Shown: one piece after another, positions 1 through 9,075 of the stretch
Numbering within the stretch: the first letter of the stretch is position 1
Layout: the number at the start of each line of letters is the position of its first letter
Origin: Marisediminicola sp040546025
GTDB taxonomy: Bacteria; Actinomycetota; Actinomycetes; Actinomycetales; Microbacteriaceae
Length of the DNA stretch: 64,000 nucleotides
Direction of reading: 5' to 3'
Assembly: GCF_040546025.1 (NCBI RefSeq)
Contig: NZ_JBEPNA010000006.1
Location: forward strand, 1-64,000
Notes under the pieces: model-generated
Databases searched by the model: none
Seen by the model: only the letters and a program-made list of their open reading frames with translations
Told to the model about the DNA's origin: nothing
Position numbers and translations under genes: made by a program

Positions 1-2
1 CA

Positions 3-68
3 GTCACCAACATGAACCGATTCTCCCAGCGCCGCGCACTGCCCACCGGATTCACCTCGGCGCGTTAA
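3..68 (+). CDS. Possible 3' end of a gene cut by the window edge
   Basis: An open frame enters from the left edge and stops at TAA 66-68. Its 21 visible residues end in LPTGFTSAR. It would converge on tatB with a 23-base gap. Nothing in so short a tail identifies a family, and a chance open frame of this length is quite possible. In several actinobacteria an Mrp-type ATPase gene lies near tatB, but I cannot connect this tail to it. Confidence 0.2.
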   Translation, partial: VTNMNRFSQRRALPTGFTSAR

Positions 69-91
69 CCAGAAAGTTCTGACCCACGCAC

Positions 92-448
92 CTAGGTGGC
101 CTCGGAGTCGAACGGTGCCGGCTGCGCGGCCTTGAGCAACCGCTGACGCCTCGCGTAAGCGGACTCCACCGGGGGACGCACCTTCACGGGCTCCGGTTCA
201 TCGACGAGCGCCTCGCGGATGATGCGGCGCGGGTCGTACTGCCGCGGGTCGAGCTTCTTCCAGTCGACCTCGTCGAAGTCCGGGCCCATCTCCTCGCGCA
301 TGCGGTCCTTGGCCCCATCGGCCATCTTGCGCAGCGAACGGATGAGACGAGCAAACTGCGCGGCATAGTGCGGCAGTCGCTCCGGACCGAGGAGGAACAC
401 GGCGACAACGGCCAGGATCAGCAGCTTGTCGATCGTCAATCCGAACAT
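92..448 (-). CDS. tatB: Sec-independent protein translocase subunit TatB
   Basis: TatB is a single-span membrane subunit of the twin-arginine translocase, which exports folded proteins; with TatC it forms the receptor for the signal peptide. The 118-residue product has an N-terminal hydrophobic segment (about residues 7-20), then the family's Gly-Pro-Glu-(R/K)-Leu-Pro turn (GPERLP, residues 21-26). An amphipathic, highly charged helix (about 28-60) and a polar tail follow. Length and architecture match actinobacterial TatB rather than the shorter TatA. It is divergent from the O-methyltransferase gene. In mycobacteria sigE, rseA and htrA lie between equivalents of these two genes; here only 65 bases separate them. 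ATG start; no strong ribosome site is visible. Confidence 0.9.
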   Translation of the reverse strand: MFGLTIDKLLILAVVAVFLLGPERLPHYAAQFARLIRSLRKMADGAKDRMREEMGPDFDEVDWKKLDPRQYDPRRIIREALVDEPEPVKVRPPVESAYARRQRLLKAAQPAPFDSEAT

Positions 449-513
449 GCGTTCAGACTATCGCCGGATCACTGAAGCCTGCCCGTACGCTTGAGATGAC
501 CAAGGAGACCTAC

Positions 514-1146
514 GTGTCAGACAAAGACTCGAACTGGCGTTTTGCCGAAGAGTTCGTCAGTGAGAGCGCGGACATCGCCAGTGCGCGACTGCACTCGATC
601 GAACTCGGAGTCGACGCAGTGTCGCCCGCCGTGGGCGCCCAGATCGCCGTCGTCGCCGCCGCGACGAACCCGACGAGCATGATCGAGATCGGCACCGGAG
701 TCGGCGTGAGCGGCCTGTGGCTTTTCGAGGGGGCGCCCCGCGCGATGCTGACGTCGATCGACATCGAGGCCGACCACCAGCAGGAGGCACGCAAGACGTT
801 CCTCGAGGCGGGCATTCCCGGCAACCGGGTTCGGCTCATCACCGGTCGCGCGCTCGACGTGCTTCCTCGGATGAACGAGGGCTCCTACGACATCGTGTTG
901 ATCGATGCCGATCCCGGTGCCGTCATCGAGTATGTCGAGCACGGGCTGCGCCTGGTGCGTGCCGGCGGCACCGTGCTCGTGACCCACGCCCTCTGGCGAG
1001 GACGCGTCGCCGATCCCGCGAAACGTGACGACACAACGGTCGGGTATCGCACTCTCCTGAAGGAGATCGCGGGATCGGACGCCGTGATCAGTGCACTGTC
1101 CCCCGTCGGAGACGGGCTGCTACAGCTGACCAAGCGGGGCGACTAG
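514..1146 (+). CDS. SAM-dependent O-methyltransferase (family 3, Rv1220c-like)
   Basis: This is a Rossmann-fold methyltransferase resembling the mycobacterial protein beside sigE. The SAM-binding loop is clear (EIGTGVGVSGLWLF, about residues 57-70), followed by the acidic strand SIDIEAD and the family-typical VLIDADPG. I place the start at GTG 514 because AAGGAG at 502-507 sits six bases before it. An in-frame ATG at 496 would lie upstream of that ribosome site. The length of 210 residues fits the family. It converges on the DUF3117 gene with an eight-base gap. The methyl acceptor is unknown. Confidence 0.85.
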   Translation: MSDKDSNWRFAEEFVSESADIASARLHSIELGVDAVSPAVGAQIAVVAAATNPTSMIEIGTGVGVSGLWLFEGAPRAMLTSIDIEADHQQEARKTFLEAGIPGNRVRLITGRALDVLPRMNEGSYDIVLIDADPGAVIEYVEHGLRLVRAGGTVLVTHALWRGRVADPAKRDDTTVGYRTLLKEIAGSDAVISALSPVGDGLLQLTKRGD

Positions 1147-1154
1147 CCCGGCGG

Positions 1155-1331
1155 CTACTTGGCCGCCGCGACGACTCCAGCGAGCGCGTCGTGCAATTCC
1201 ATGGCCTCGGCATCGTTCACCGAAACGACGAGGCGTCCCCCACCCTCGAGCGGGACGCGCACGATAATGAGGCGCCCCTCCTTAACAGCCTCCATTGGTC
1301 CGTCCCCGGTCCTCGGCTTCATGGCTGCCAT
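1155..1331 (-). CDS. DUF3117 small conserved actinobacterial protein
   Basis: A 58-residue protein beginning MAAMKPRTGDGP and containing VRVPLEGGGRLVVSV. This matches the short, strongly conserved DUF3117 family, which in actinobacteria is encoded beside this type of O-methyltransferase. AAAGGGGA lies about seven bases before the ATG. The function is unknown; there is no signal peptide or membrane segment. The conserved neighbourhood with tatB and the methyltransferase supports the call. Confidence 0.88.
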   Translation of the reverse strand: MAAMKPRTGDGPMEAVKEGRLIIVRVPLEGGGRLVVSVNDAEAMELHDALAGVVAAAK

Positions 1332-1439
1332 GATGGATCCCCTTTCGTGGAATATGTTCCATTATCTCGTATGAATCGCTGAACCCGAAAACGAGGCCGG
1401 TCCACACGAGTTGACCGAGCGCTCGTAGGCGAACCCTGC

Positions 1440-2537
1440 TTAGGAGCCGGCCAGCCAGGCCCGCAGGCCCCGTTCGCAGTCCTCGATCTGGTCGAGAGCG
1501 ACCCTCTCGTCGTCGGCGTGCGCCTTGAGCGGATCGCCGGGCCCGTAGTTCACAGCTGGCATGCCGAGCGCCGAGAAGCGCGCGACATCGGTCCAGCCGT
1601 ACTTCGGTTTCGCCTCGCCACCGACGGCCTCGAGGAAGTGTTGCGCGAGCGGGTCAGTGAGTCCGGGCGTCGCACCCTCGGCGAGGTCGACGATCGTGAC
1701 CTCGAACCCGTCGAAGATCTCCCGCACGTGGGCCTCGGCCTGTGCCCCGCTGCGGCTCGGCGCAAAACGGTAGTTCACGTGCACCATGCACTCGTCGGGG
1801 ATGACGTTGCCGGCGATCCCACCGGTGACTCCCACCGCGTTGAGGCCCTCGCGGTAGACCAGCCCCTCGACCTCGACCTCACGCGGCACGTAGGCGGCGA
1901 GCGCCATGAAAATCGGTGCCGCGTCGTGGATGGCGTTGCGGCCGACCCACGCCCGGGCAGAGTGCGCGCGCAGGCCGAACGTGCGCACCTCGGCGCGCAG
2001 GTTGCCGTTGCAGCCGCCCTCGATCTGCGCATTGGTCGGCTCGCCGAGAATGGCGAAGTCCCCTTCGAGGAGCTCCGGATGTTCCCGCGCGAGGCGCCCG
2101 AGCCCGTTGAGTGACTCCGATACCTCCTCGTGGTCGTACCAGATCCAGGTGACGTCGACGATCGGCGCAGTGAGCTCGGCGGCGAGCTTCAGCTGCACGG
2201 CGACGCCGGCCTTCATGTCGACCGTGCCCCGGCCCCACAGGTAGTCTCGACCGTCGATGCTCTCGTACCTGGTCGGCAAGTTGTTGTTGAGTGGCACGGT
2301 GTCGATGTGCCCGGCGATCACGACGCGGCGGTCGCGGCCGAGATTGGTGCGCGCGACGAGCGCATCACCGTTGCGGAACAGCTCGAGGTGGTCGAGCCCG
2401 GCGAGGCTCGCCTCGATGGCATCCGTCGCGGTCTTCTCGTTGCCGGAGACCGATTCGATGTCGCAGAGTTGCCTGGTCAGGTCGGTTGATGATGCCGAGA
2501 GGTCGAGAACGGGAATCGTCGGATCGGCTGAACGCAT
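1440..2537 (-). CDS. dapE: Succinyl-diaminopimelate desuccinylase
   Basis: DapE hydrolyses N-succinyl-LL-diaminopimelate to LL-diaminopimelate and succinate, a step of lysine and peptidoglycan-precursor synthesis. The 365-residue product shows M20 metallopeptidase features in order: GHIDTVP with a metal-binding His and catalytic Asp, WGRGTVDMKAG with the bridging Asp, then the EE pair in YDHEEVSE. A dimerisation domain and a C-terminal metal-binding His follow. I use the ATG of MRSADPTIP; longer reading would run through the divergent dapD gene, 42 bases away. The back-to-back dapE-dapD arrangement suggests a shared promoter region. The cytosolic enzyme is expected to need Zn or Co. Confidence 0.93.
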   Translation of the reverse strand: MRSADPTIPVLDLSASSTDLTRQLCDIESVSGNEKTATDAIEASLAGLDHLELFRNGDALVARTNLGRDRRVVIAGHIDTVPLNNNLPTRYESIDGRDYLWGRGTVDMKAGVAVQLKLAAELTAPIVDVTWIWYDHEEVSESLNGLGRLAREHPELLEGDFAILGEPTNAQIEGGCNGNLRAEVRTFGLRAHSARAWVGRNAIHDAAPIFMALAAYVPREVEVEGLVYREGLNAVGVTGGIAGNVIPDECMVHVNYRFAPSRSGAQAEAHVREIFDGFEVTIVDLAEGATPGLTDPLAQHFLEAVGGEAKPKYGWTDVARFSALGMPAVNYGPGDPLKAHADDERVALDQIEDCERGLRAWLAGS

Positions 2538-2579
2538 GTGGGCGAGTTTACCGCGAGCGGCTATCGGTAACCTTGAGGC

Positions 2580-3518
2580 ATGACTGAACGTGCGGCCTGG
2601 GGCTACGGACTTGCGACCATCTCGAACGACGGGACGCTGCTCGACACGTGGTTCCCCTCCCCTGCTCTCGGCGCCGTTCCGCCCGGCCGGGACCGGCACA
2701 TCGCACCCGCCGCGCTCGAGCCGCTTCTCGGCGGCGACGACCGACGAAACGCCCGCGTGGACTTCATCACGGTGGAGATCGATCTTGACGCCGCCCCGGC
2801 ATCCACCCCCGACGCGTACCTCCGGCTTCACCTGCTCAGCCACCTGCTCGTCGCGCCGAACTCCATCAACCTCGATGGCATCTTCGGCCACCTTCCGGTC
2901 GTCGCCTGGACGACCGCCGGTCCCATGCATCCCGACGACTACGCCCGCCTGCGGCCGTCGCTGCAGCGCCACGGCATCTCGATCACCGGCCTCGACCGCT
3001 TTCCCCGACTGCTCGACTACGTCGTGCCCGACCGGGTGCGCATCGCCGACGCGTCGCGCGTGCGCCTCGGCGCCTACCTCAGCCCCGGCACCACCGTGAT
3101 GCACGAGGGCTTTGTCAACTTCAACGCCGGCACGCTCGGCTCATCGATGGTCGAGGGGCGCATCTCCCAGGGCGTCGTCGTCGGCGCCGGATCGGATGTC
3201 GGCGGCGGCGCGTCGATCATGGGGACCCTCAGCGGCGGCGGAACCCAGCGGGTCTTCGTCGGCGAGCGCGCCCTCCTCGGGGCGAATTCCGGCATCGGCA
3301 TCTCCATCGGCGACGACAGCGTCGTCGAGGCGGGCCTGTACGTCACCGCCGGCACGAAGGTGTCGCTCGTCGGCACGGTCGATGGACAGACCGTGAAGGC
3401 GGTCGAACTGAGCGGGATGCCCGGTCTCCTGTTCCGTCGCAACTCCGCCACCGGGGCTGTCGAGGCCTTCGCCCGCTCCGGCCGCGGAATCGAGCTCAAC
3501 GCGGCGTTGCACGCCTGA
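2580..3518 (+). CDS. dapD: 2,3,4,5-tetrahydropyridine-2,6-dicarboxylate N-succinyltransferase
   Basis: DapD transfers succinyl from succinyl-CoA to tetrahydrodipicolinate. The 312-residue product is of the actinobacterial type. It has an N-terminal alpha/beta region, then a left-handed beta-helix built of short hexapeptide-like turns (about 150-270) including YLSPGTTVMHEGFVNFNAGT and GGGTQRVFVGE, and a C-terminal tail. The SSMVEGRISQGVVVG segment is characteristic of the family. It is divergent from dapE. The product acts as a trimer, by family knowledge. The ATG at 2580 gives the standard N-terminus (MTERAAWGYGLATI). Confidence 0.94.
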   Translation: MTERAAWGYGLATISNDGTLLDTWFPSPALGAVPPGRDRHIAPAALEPLLGGDDRRNARVDFITVEIDLDAAPASTPDAYLRLHLLSHLLVAPNSINLDGIFGHLPVVAWTTAGPMHPDDYARLRPSLQRHGISITGLDRFPRLLDYVVPDRVRIADASRVRLGAYLSPGTTVMHEGFVNFNAGTLGSSMVEGRISQGVVVGAGSDVGGGASIMGTLSGGGTQRVFVGERALLGANSGIGISIGDDSVVEAGLYVTAGTKVSLVGTVDGQTVKAVELSGMPGLLFRRNSATGAVEAFARSGRGIELNAALHA

Positions 3519-3519
3519 G

Positions 3520-3575
3520 GGCCGTGCGCCCGTGGGCCGTGCGCCCGAGGGGCGTGCGCCCGAGGGGCGGCCGAG
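3520..3575. repeat. 15-bp tandem repeat, about 3.7 copies
   Basis: Just after the dapD stop the unit GGCCGTGCGCCCGTG occurs at 3520-3534 and again, with one or two changes, at 3535-3549 and 3550-3564, then a partial copy to 3575. It lies between dapD and the next gene. The unit is a multiple of three and translates without stops, so an upstream-extended reading of the next gene is possible but not favoured. It is probably a slippage-prone microsatellite; no function is evident. Confidence 0.6.
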
Positions 3576-3615
3576 CGCGGCGCGCGTGCAGCCTGGCAGC
3601 GTACGCTCCTGTGTC

Positions 3616-4163
3616 ATGGACCGACGGCGGATGCGTGTTCTCGCAACCGTCGTCGCGCTCGGACTGGTCGGCGGGTCGGCCGCGATCGCCGATGCGGGCA
3701 ACGACGTCGATCCCGAGACCGGCGGGGCCGCGAACCCGGCGGTGTCGACGAACGCGTGGCCGTTGCGGTCCTCGGCGAACGGCCAACGCGGCCCCGACTT
3801 CGTCACCGAGGTCGACGCCGTCGCCCACACCGCGGTGCTGGAACCCGGGTCGGCGATCGCGGTTGCGAACCTCACCGTGCGACCCGGACAGTACGTCGTA
3901 CGGTACGCCTTCGAGGCACGCCTCGACAGCGCCTGGCAACCGGTCGAGCTGCGCTGCGGCGTCGTCGACGGCAACGGCACCACTGCGTTCCTCTTCGACG
4001 ACCCGGAGCCGGTTCGCGCGGGTCAGGACTGGGCGAGCTACCGCGCAGAGACGACCTTCAGCCTCCCCGACATCACCCTGGGGCTGCGATGCTTCCCTTC
4101 TGCAACCGGCTTCAGCTCGGCATCCTTCCGCAACGTGAGCCTGTCGGTCACCACGATCCCGTT

Positions 4164-4167
<4 letters not shown>
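3616..4167 (+). CDS. Secreted protein of unknown function
   Basis: The 183-residue product begins with a basic stretch (MDRRRMR) and a hydrophobic core (VLATVVALGLVGGSAAIADA). This is a typical Sec signal peptide with a likely cleavage site after an Ala near residue 27. The mature part has two Cys (near LRCGVVDG and LRCFPS) that could form a disulfide, and it looks all-beta, like a carbohydrate-binding or jelly-roll domain; I do not recognise a named family. I choose ATG 3616 because the signal peptide follows directly and the preceding DNA is a tandem repeat. The TAG stop shares the CTAG at 4164-4167 with the convergent gltA stop. Confidence 0.65.
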
Positions 4168-5462
<1,295 letters not shown>

Positions 5463-5519
5463 CCCTACAGCCTAAATGCCACGGGAAGGTACGATCGCAA
5501 CCGCTAAGGAATCAGCGAT

Positions 5520-6629
5520 TCAGTTGGAGGATGCCGCCAAACGGTTCGCGGCGGCCGCGATGCGCTCATCGGTCGTCGTGATGGCGAACCGAACGTGCCG
5601 GGAGTGCTCGACTCCGTAGAAGGTTCCGGGTGCGCAGAGGATGCCGAGCGCCGCCATCTCGCCGACCGTTGTCCAGGCCGAATCGCCCCTCGTCGCCCAC
5701 AGGTACAGGCCCGCCTCGCTGTGATCGATGGTGAAACCGGCCCGCTCGAGCGCACCCCTCAGCACGGTGCGGCGCCCGCGGTAGCGCTCGCGCTGCTCGG
5801 CGACGTGCTCGTCATCAGACAGCGCGGCGACCATCGCCGCCTGCACGGGCGCGGGCGGGATCAGGCCGATGTGCTTGCGAACGGCGAGCAGCTCACCGAC
5901 AAGGTCGGGGTCACCCGCCACAAACCCGGCGCGGTAGCCGGCGAGGTTCGATTGCTTGCTGAGCGAATAGACGGCGAGCACCGAGCCGAGGTCCCCTGCG
6001 AGCACCGCGGGGTCAAGGATGCTGGGCGTCGGCGACCCGCCCCACGGCGCGTCCCAGGCCAGTTCGGCGTAGCACTCGTCGCTCACGATGACCGCGCCGA
6101 GCTCCCGCGCACGCGCGACGGCCGCGCGCAGCTCGTCGACCCCGAGCACCCGGCCATCCGGATTGCCGGGGCTGTTCAGCCAGACGAGGCGGGTGGCCTC
6201 CGGCCACTCAGCCGGGTCGTCGCCCGCGTGCACGGTCGCGCCGGCGAGGGCGGCGCCGATCGCGTAGGTCGGGTAGGCGGTGCGGGGCTGCACAACAACA
6301 TCGCCGGCGCCGAGCCCGAGCCACAGCGGGAGGCCGGCGATCAGTTCCTTCGATCCGATTGTCGGAAGCACCTGCGCGGCACTGAGGCCTTCGACTCCGC
6401 GGCGGCGGGCGAACCAGGCGACGATTGCCTCGCGCAGCGCGGGCGTTCCCGCGGTCTGCGGGTAGGAGTGCGCGTCGGCGGCGGCGATGACCGCGTCCCG
6501 GATGACGGCGGGCGTCGGGTCGACGGGCGAGCCGACGGAGAGGTCGACGATGCCGTCGGGATGTGCGCGCGCGCGGTCACCGAAAGGTACGAGGGCGTCC
6601 CACGGGAACTCGGGAAGCGACAGGGCCAC
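5520..6629 (-). CDS. dapC: Succinyldiaminopimelate transaminase
   Basis: A class I/II PLP-dependent aminotransferase of 369 residues that makes N-succinyl-LL-diaminopimelate from the keto precursor using glutamate. Visible motifs are the cofactor region WLNSPGNPDG, the Asp-containing VSDECYAEL, and SLSKQSNLAGYRAGF with the Schiff-base Lys. The GTG at 6629 starts VALSLPEFPWD, 11 bases after the ferredoxin stop; longer reading would overlap fdxA completely. Order mshB-fdxA-dapC is conserved in actinobacteria, and dapD and dapE lie 3 kb away. This supports DapC over a general aspartate aminotransferase. Confidence 0.88.
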   Translation of the reverse strand: MALSLPEFPWDALVPFGDRARAHPDGIVDLSVGSPVDPTPAVIRDAVIAAADAHSYPQTAGTPALREAIVAWFARRRGVEGLSAAQVLPTIGSKELIAGLPLWLGLGAGDVVVQPRTAYPTYAIGAALAGATVHAGDDPAEWPEATRLVWLNSPGNPDGRVLGVDELRAAVARARELGAVIVSDECYAELAWDAPWGGSPTPSILDPAVLAGDLGSVLAVYSLSKQSNLAGYRAGFVAGDPDLVGELLAVRKHIGLIPPAPVQAAMVAALSDDEHVAEQRERYRGRRTVLRGALERAGFTIDHSEAGLYLWATRGDSAWTTVGEMAALGILCAPGTFYGVEHSRHVRFAITTTDERIAAAANRLAASSN

Positions 6630-6640
6630 GCCGGGCCGGG

Positions 6641-6970
6641 TTACTGGACGCCGACAGGCTGCGGCGGCAGTGCGGCAACGAGCGGGTGGTCCTTGTGGAT
6701 GACGCCCACCTTGGCCGCGCCACCCGGGGAGCCGATGTCGTCGAAGAACTCGACGTTGGCCTTGTAATAGTCGGCCCACTGCTCGGGGGTGTCGTCTTCG
6801 TAGTAGATCGCCTCGACCGGGCACACCGGTTCGCAGGCACCACAGTCGACGCACTCATCCGGATGGATGTAGAGCATGCGATCGCCCTCGTAGATGCAGT
6901 CGACGGGGCACTCGTCGATGCACGCTCGATCCTTCAGATCGACGCACGGGAGGGCAATAACGTAGGTCAC
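6641..6970 (-). CDS. fdxA: 7Fe ferredoxin
   Basis: A 109-residue ferredoxin of the [3Fe-4S][4Fe-4S] type. Its Cys pattern is CVDLKDRACIDECPVDC near the N-terminus, then CVDCGACEPVCPVEAIY. The spacing in the first cluster is that of 7Fe ferredoxins. The C-terminal extension with WADYYKANVEFF is typical of FdxA/FdxC. The start is GTG at 6970, overlapping the stop of the upstream deacetylase by four bases, so translation is probably coupled. It acts as a soluble electron carrier; the partner enzymes cannot be told from here. Confidence 0.93.
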   Translation of the reverse strand: MTYVIALPCVDLKDRACIDECPVDCIYEGDRMLYIHPDECVDCGACEPVCPVEAIYYEDDTPEQWADYYKANVEFFDDIGSPGGAAKVGVIHKDHPLVAALPPQPVGVQ

Positions 6971-8193
6971 GGTGAGGTGAATCCCTTCGGTTGTGTACTA
7001 CCGACAATGTTACCGCGCCTCGGATGGGAGAGTTTCGGCCAGGCGAGCACGACCGCGACGACGATGACGGTACCGTAGAGCCAGCCGTAGGCGATCGTCG
7101 AGTCCGGAATGAGCACAGAACCGCCGGTGCTTTCAGCCGCCAGGACCGCGATCACGACGAGAAGCGCGACGGAGGCGAATCCGACGACGACGCGGTTGTC
7201 GAAGATCAGGCGCAGCCCGGCCAGTGTGGCCGTGACAACGAGAAGTCCGAGCACCAGGCCGATCGGGCCACTCGCGCCGAACAGGTCGACGCTGACCTGG
7301 TGATTCACCGTGCCGAGGGCGCCGAGGGTGGCGCCGACGACGACGGCCAGGGCGCAGGCGAGAACGCGCGCCCGCCGGCTGTAGTCCGACCAGTCGCGGT
7401 GCGCGACCGGGTGCCCCTCCCGCCGGAACGCCTCGACGCTGCCGATCTCGTCGATCTGGCCGCCCGACATGACGATGCGGTCGCCGTCGACGGTGAGCTG
7501 GCTGCGGTGGGCGCGCAGGGCCGCGAGCTTGCGGGCGCGGACGGGGGCGATGTCCACCACGCTCACGTCGGGGTCGGAGAGATCCTGCGGTCGCAGGGTG
7601 CCCGGCGCCACAATCTCGTAGTAGGGCACGTTCATGACACGGGCGGCGTGACGCGCGGCAGAGTGCGCCGCGATGTGGTCCGGATGCCCGTACCCGCCGT
7701 TCGCGTCGTAGCTCACCACGGCGGTCGCGCCGACCGAGGCGATGACCGTCGCGATGTCGGCCGCGACCTCTCCAGCATCCGCCACGCACAGGGCATCGGC
7801 GGGCAGGTCGGGGCCGAGCTCCGGGCCGAACCCGCCCCACACCATTCCGGAATCCCGGTACCTGCGGGGGTCGCGGTCGACCATGCGGGCATCGCGGCCG
7901 CCGAGCCAACGGTGGTCGGTCACGCCGAGAATCTTCATCGCCTCGGCGATCTCGGTCTCCCTGTGGACCGCGATCGCGTCACCGTCGCCGAGCAGGTGCT
8001 GGAGCTCGGGCGGGACGATCTCGCCGCACTCCCCGCGCGTGCAGCTGAGCACGGTCACCGCGGTGCCGTCGTCGATGAGGCGCGCGATCGTGCCGCCGGT
8101 CGAAATGGTCTCGTCGTCGGGATGCGCGTGCACGAACAGCACCCGCTCAGGCCCCACCGGCGGCGCGAACTCAGGCGGAGGAACAGGGCACAT
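6967..8193 (-). CDS. PIG-L deacetylase (MshB-like) fused to a C-terminal membrane domain
   Basis: Residues 1-280 form a PIG-L/LmbE deacetylase with the Zn-binding AHPDDET near residue 23 and GYGHPDH later. This is the family of MshB, which deacetylates GlcNAc-inositol in mycothiol synthesis. Residues from about 285 to 395 contain four hydrophobic helices and a short cytosolic tail, making 408 residues against roughly 300 for stand-alone MshB. In mycobacteria mshB is followed by a separate small membrane-protein gene and, further on, fdxC and dapC. The tail here probably represents that membrane protein fused in frame. Substrate identity (mycothiol precursor) is inferred from context. Confidence 0.8.
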   Translation of the reverse strand: MCPVPPPEFAPPVGPERVLFVHAHPDDETISTGGTIARLIDDGTAVTVLSCTRGECGEIVPPELQHLLGDGDAIAVHRETEIAEAMKILGVTDHRWLGGRDARMVDRDPRRYRDSGMVWGGFGPELGPDLPADALCVADAGEVAADIATVIASVGATAVVSYDANGGYGHPDHIAAHSAARHAARVMNVPYYEIVAPGTLRPQDLSDPDVSVVDIAPVRARKLAALRAHRSQLTVDGDRIVMSGGQIDEIGSVEAFRREGHPVAHRDWSDYSRRARVLACALAVVVGATLGALGTVNHQVSVDLFGASGPIGLVLGLLVVTATLAGLRLIFDNRVVVGFASVALLVVIAVLAAESTGGSVLIPDSTIAYGWLYGTVIVVAVVLAWPKLSHPRRGNIVGSTQPKGFTSP

Positions 8194-8277
8194 GATCGAC
8201 GTTCACTCCTGGATATTCGTGGGCCGATTCGGCTCTGACCCGCGAATCCAGACTACCGGTGCTGAGCAGTGGGCCGC

Positions 8278-8727
8278 TCAGGCGGGATTGGCTGTGACGG
8301 TGTAGTTCGCCACGAAACCATCGGTGCCGTTCGTGACCGCGACGAGCACGCCGTACGCTGCACTGTCGGCCGCGAGGGTGCCGCCGTCCGCGTTCGCCGG
8401 GCCCTCGAGGCGGGTGGTGAAGCCGGCATCCTCGAGTTCGAGCTTGATCGTGTCGAGGGCGGTCGCGTCGGCGACGCTCACCGTGACATTCCAGACCTTG
8501 CCGTCGGCGCTGCCGGCCGAGACCCCGTAGACCACGTCGCCGTCGGTGATGGGCACGTCCGCCGGAAAGTCCTCCGGCACGCTCTGGCCGCCCAGATCGA
8601 CCTCTCCCCCCGTGACGTTCTCGATGACACCCTCGACCTGGCCGACGCAGCCGGTGAGCACGGGGGCTGCGGCGAGGGTGAGAACAATGGCGAGGGCAAC
8701 GGCGATGCGGCGGCGCGGTGTGCGCAT
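8278..8727 (-). CDS. Small lipoprotein of unknown function
   Basis: The 149-residue product begins with three Arg and a hydrophobic stretch ending in the lipobox LTGC (Cys near residue 26), so it should be lipidated and anchored on the outer face of the membrane. The mature part is acidic, about 120 residues, with alternating strands and an alpha segment (DTIKLELEDAGF), resembling small PepSY- or DUF-type lipoproteins. I assign no family. GGAGACC precedes the ATG. Longer reading would run into the inverted-repeat element upstream. Confidence 0.75.
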   Translation of the reverse strand: MRTPRRRIAVALAIVLTLAAAPVLTGCVGQVEGVIENVTGGEVDLGGQSVPEDFPADVPITDGDVVYGVSAGSADGKVWNVTVSVADATALDTIKLELEDAGFTTRLEGPANADGGTLAADSAAYGVLVAVTNGTDGFVANYTVTANPA

Positions 8728-8819
8728 GGAGGTCTCCGATGGTGTGGCGGGGGCGTGGAACCCAGCGTATCGGTGCTGATTGTGTGAACGATGTGGGGTG
8801 GCTGATCCCGGCTCCAGGT

Positions 8820-8936
8820 GTCGCCAAAGTCGGAACTGCCTGGACCCAGCATCCGCGGGTCGCCCGCCGGTGCCGGGATACCGGGGTTCGACGCCGCGCA
8901 TCCGGGCGACCGGCGACGGGTTCCGACTTTGGCGAC
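8820..8936. repeat. 117-bp element with 17-bp perfect terminal inverted repeats
   Basis: GTCGCCAAAGTCGGAAC at 8820-8836 is repeated exactly in inverted form at 8920-8936. The 83 bases between are very GC-rich and contain further complementary words (GTCGCCCG against CGGGCGAC), so the whole can fold back. It lies in the 348-base gap between the lipoprotein gene and typA and holds no credible gene. A diverged relative with the same end sequence is at 45302-45387. It looks like a small repeat of REP or MITE type; I cannot name a family. Confidence 0.75.
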
Positions 8937-9010
8937 AAGGCCACACCGGGGGAGGCAACTAAACCAGCTACATGAACCGCAGCCTGCTCGCGCCGGTGCG
9001 ACATGAGAGC

Positions 9011-9051
9011 GGGCGGGACCCCTCCGGATGTCGCCGTGAGGGACCCCGCCC
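9011..9051 (-). terminator. Probable terminator hairpin after typA
   Basis: GGGCGGGACCCCTC (9011-9024) pairs, with two mismatches, with GAGGGACCCCGCCC (9038-9051) across a 13-base loop. The hairpin lies 24 bases after the typA stop. No T-run follows on the transcribed strand, so it would be a GC-rich hairpin of the kind common in actinobacteria. Confidence 0.5.
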
Positions 9052-9075
9052 GGTACTGCTGCCGCCGCGTACGGG

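Noticed and set aside
2538..3104. N-terminal extension of dapE
   Set aside because: It runs antisense through dapD; the known N-terminus starts at 2537.
5520..6854. 444-residue form of dapC
   Set aside because: The extra N-terminal part is an out-of-frame reading of fdxA; GTG 6629 gives the normal protein.
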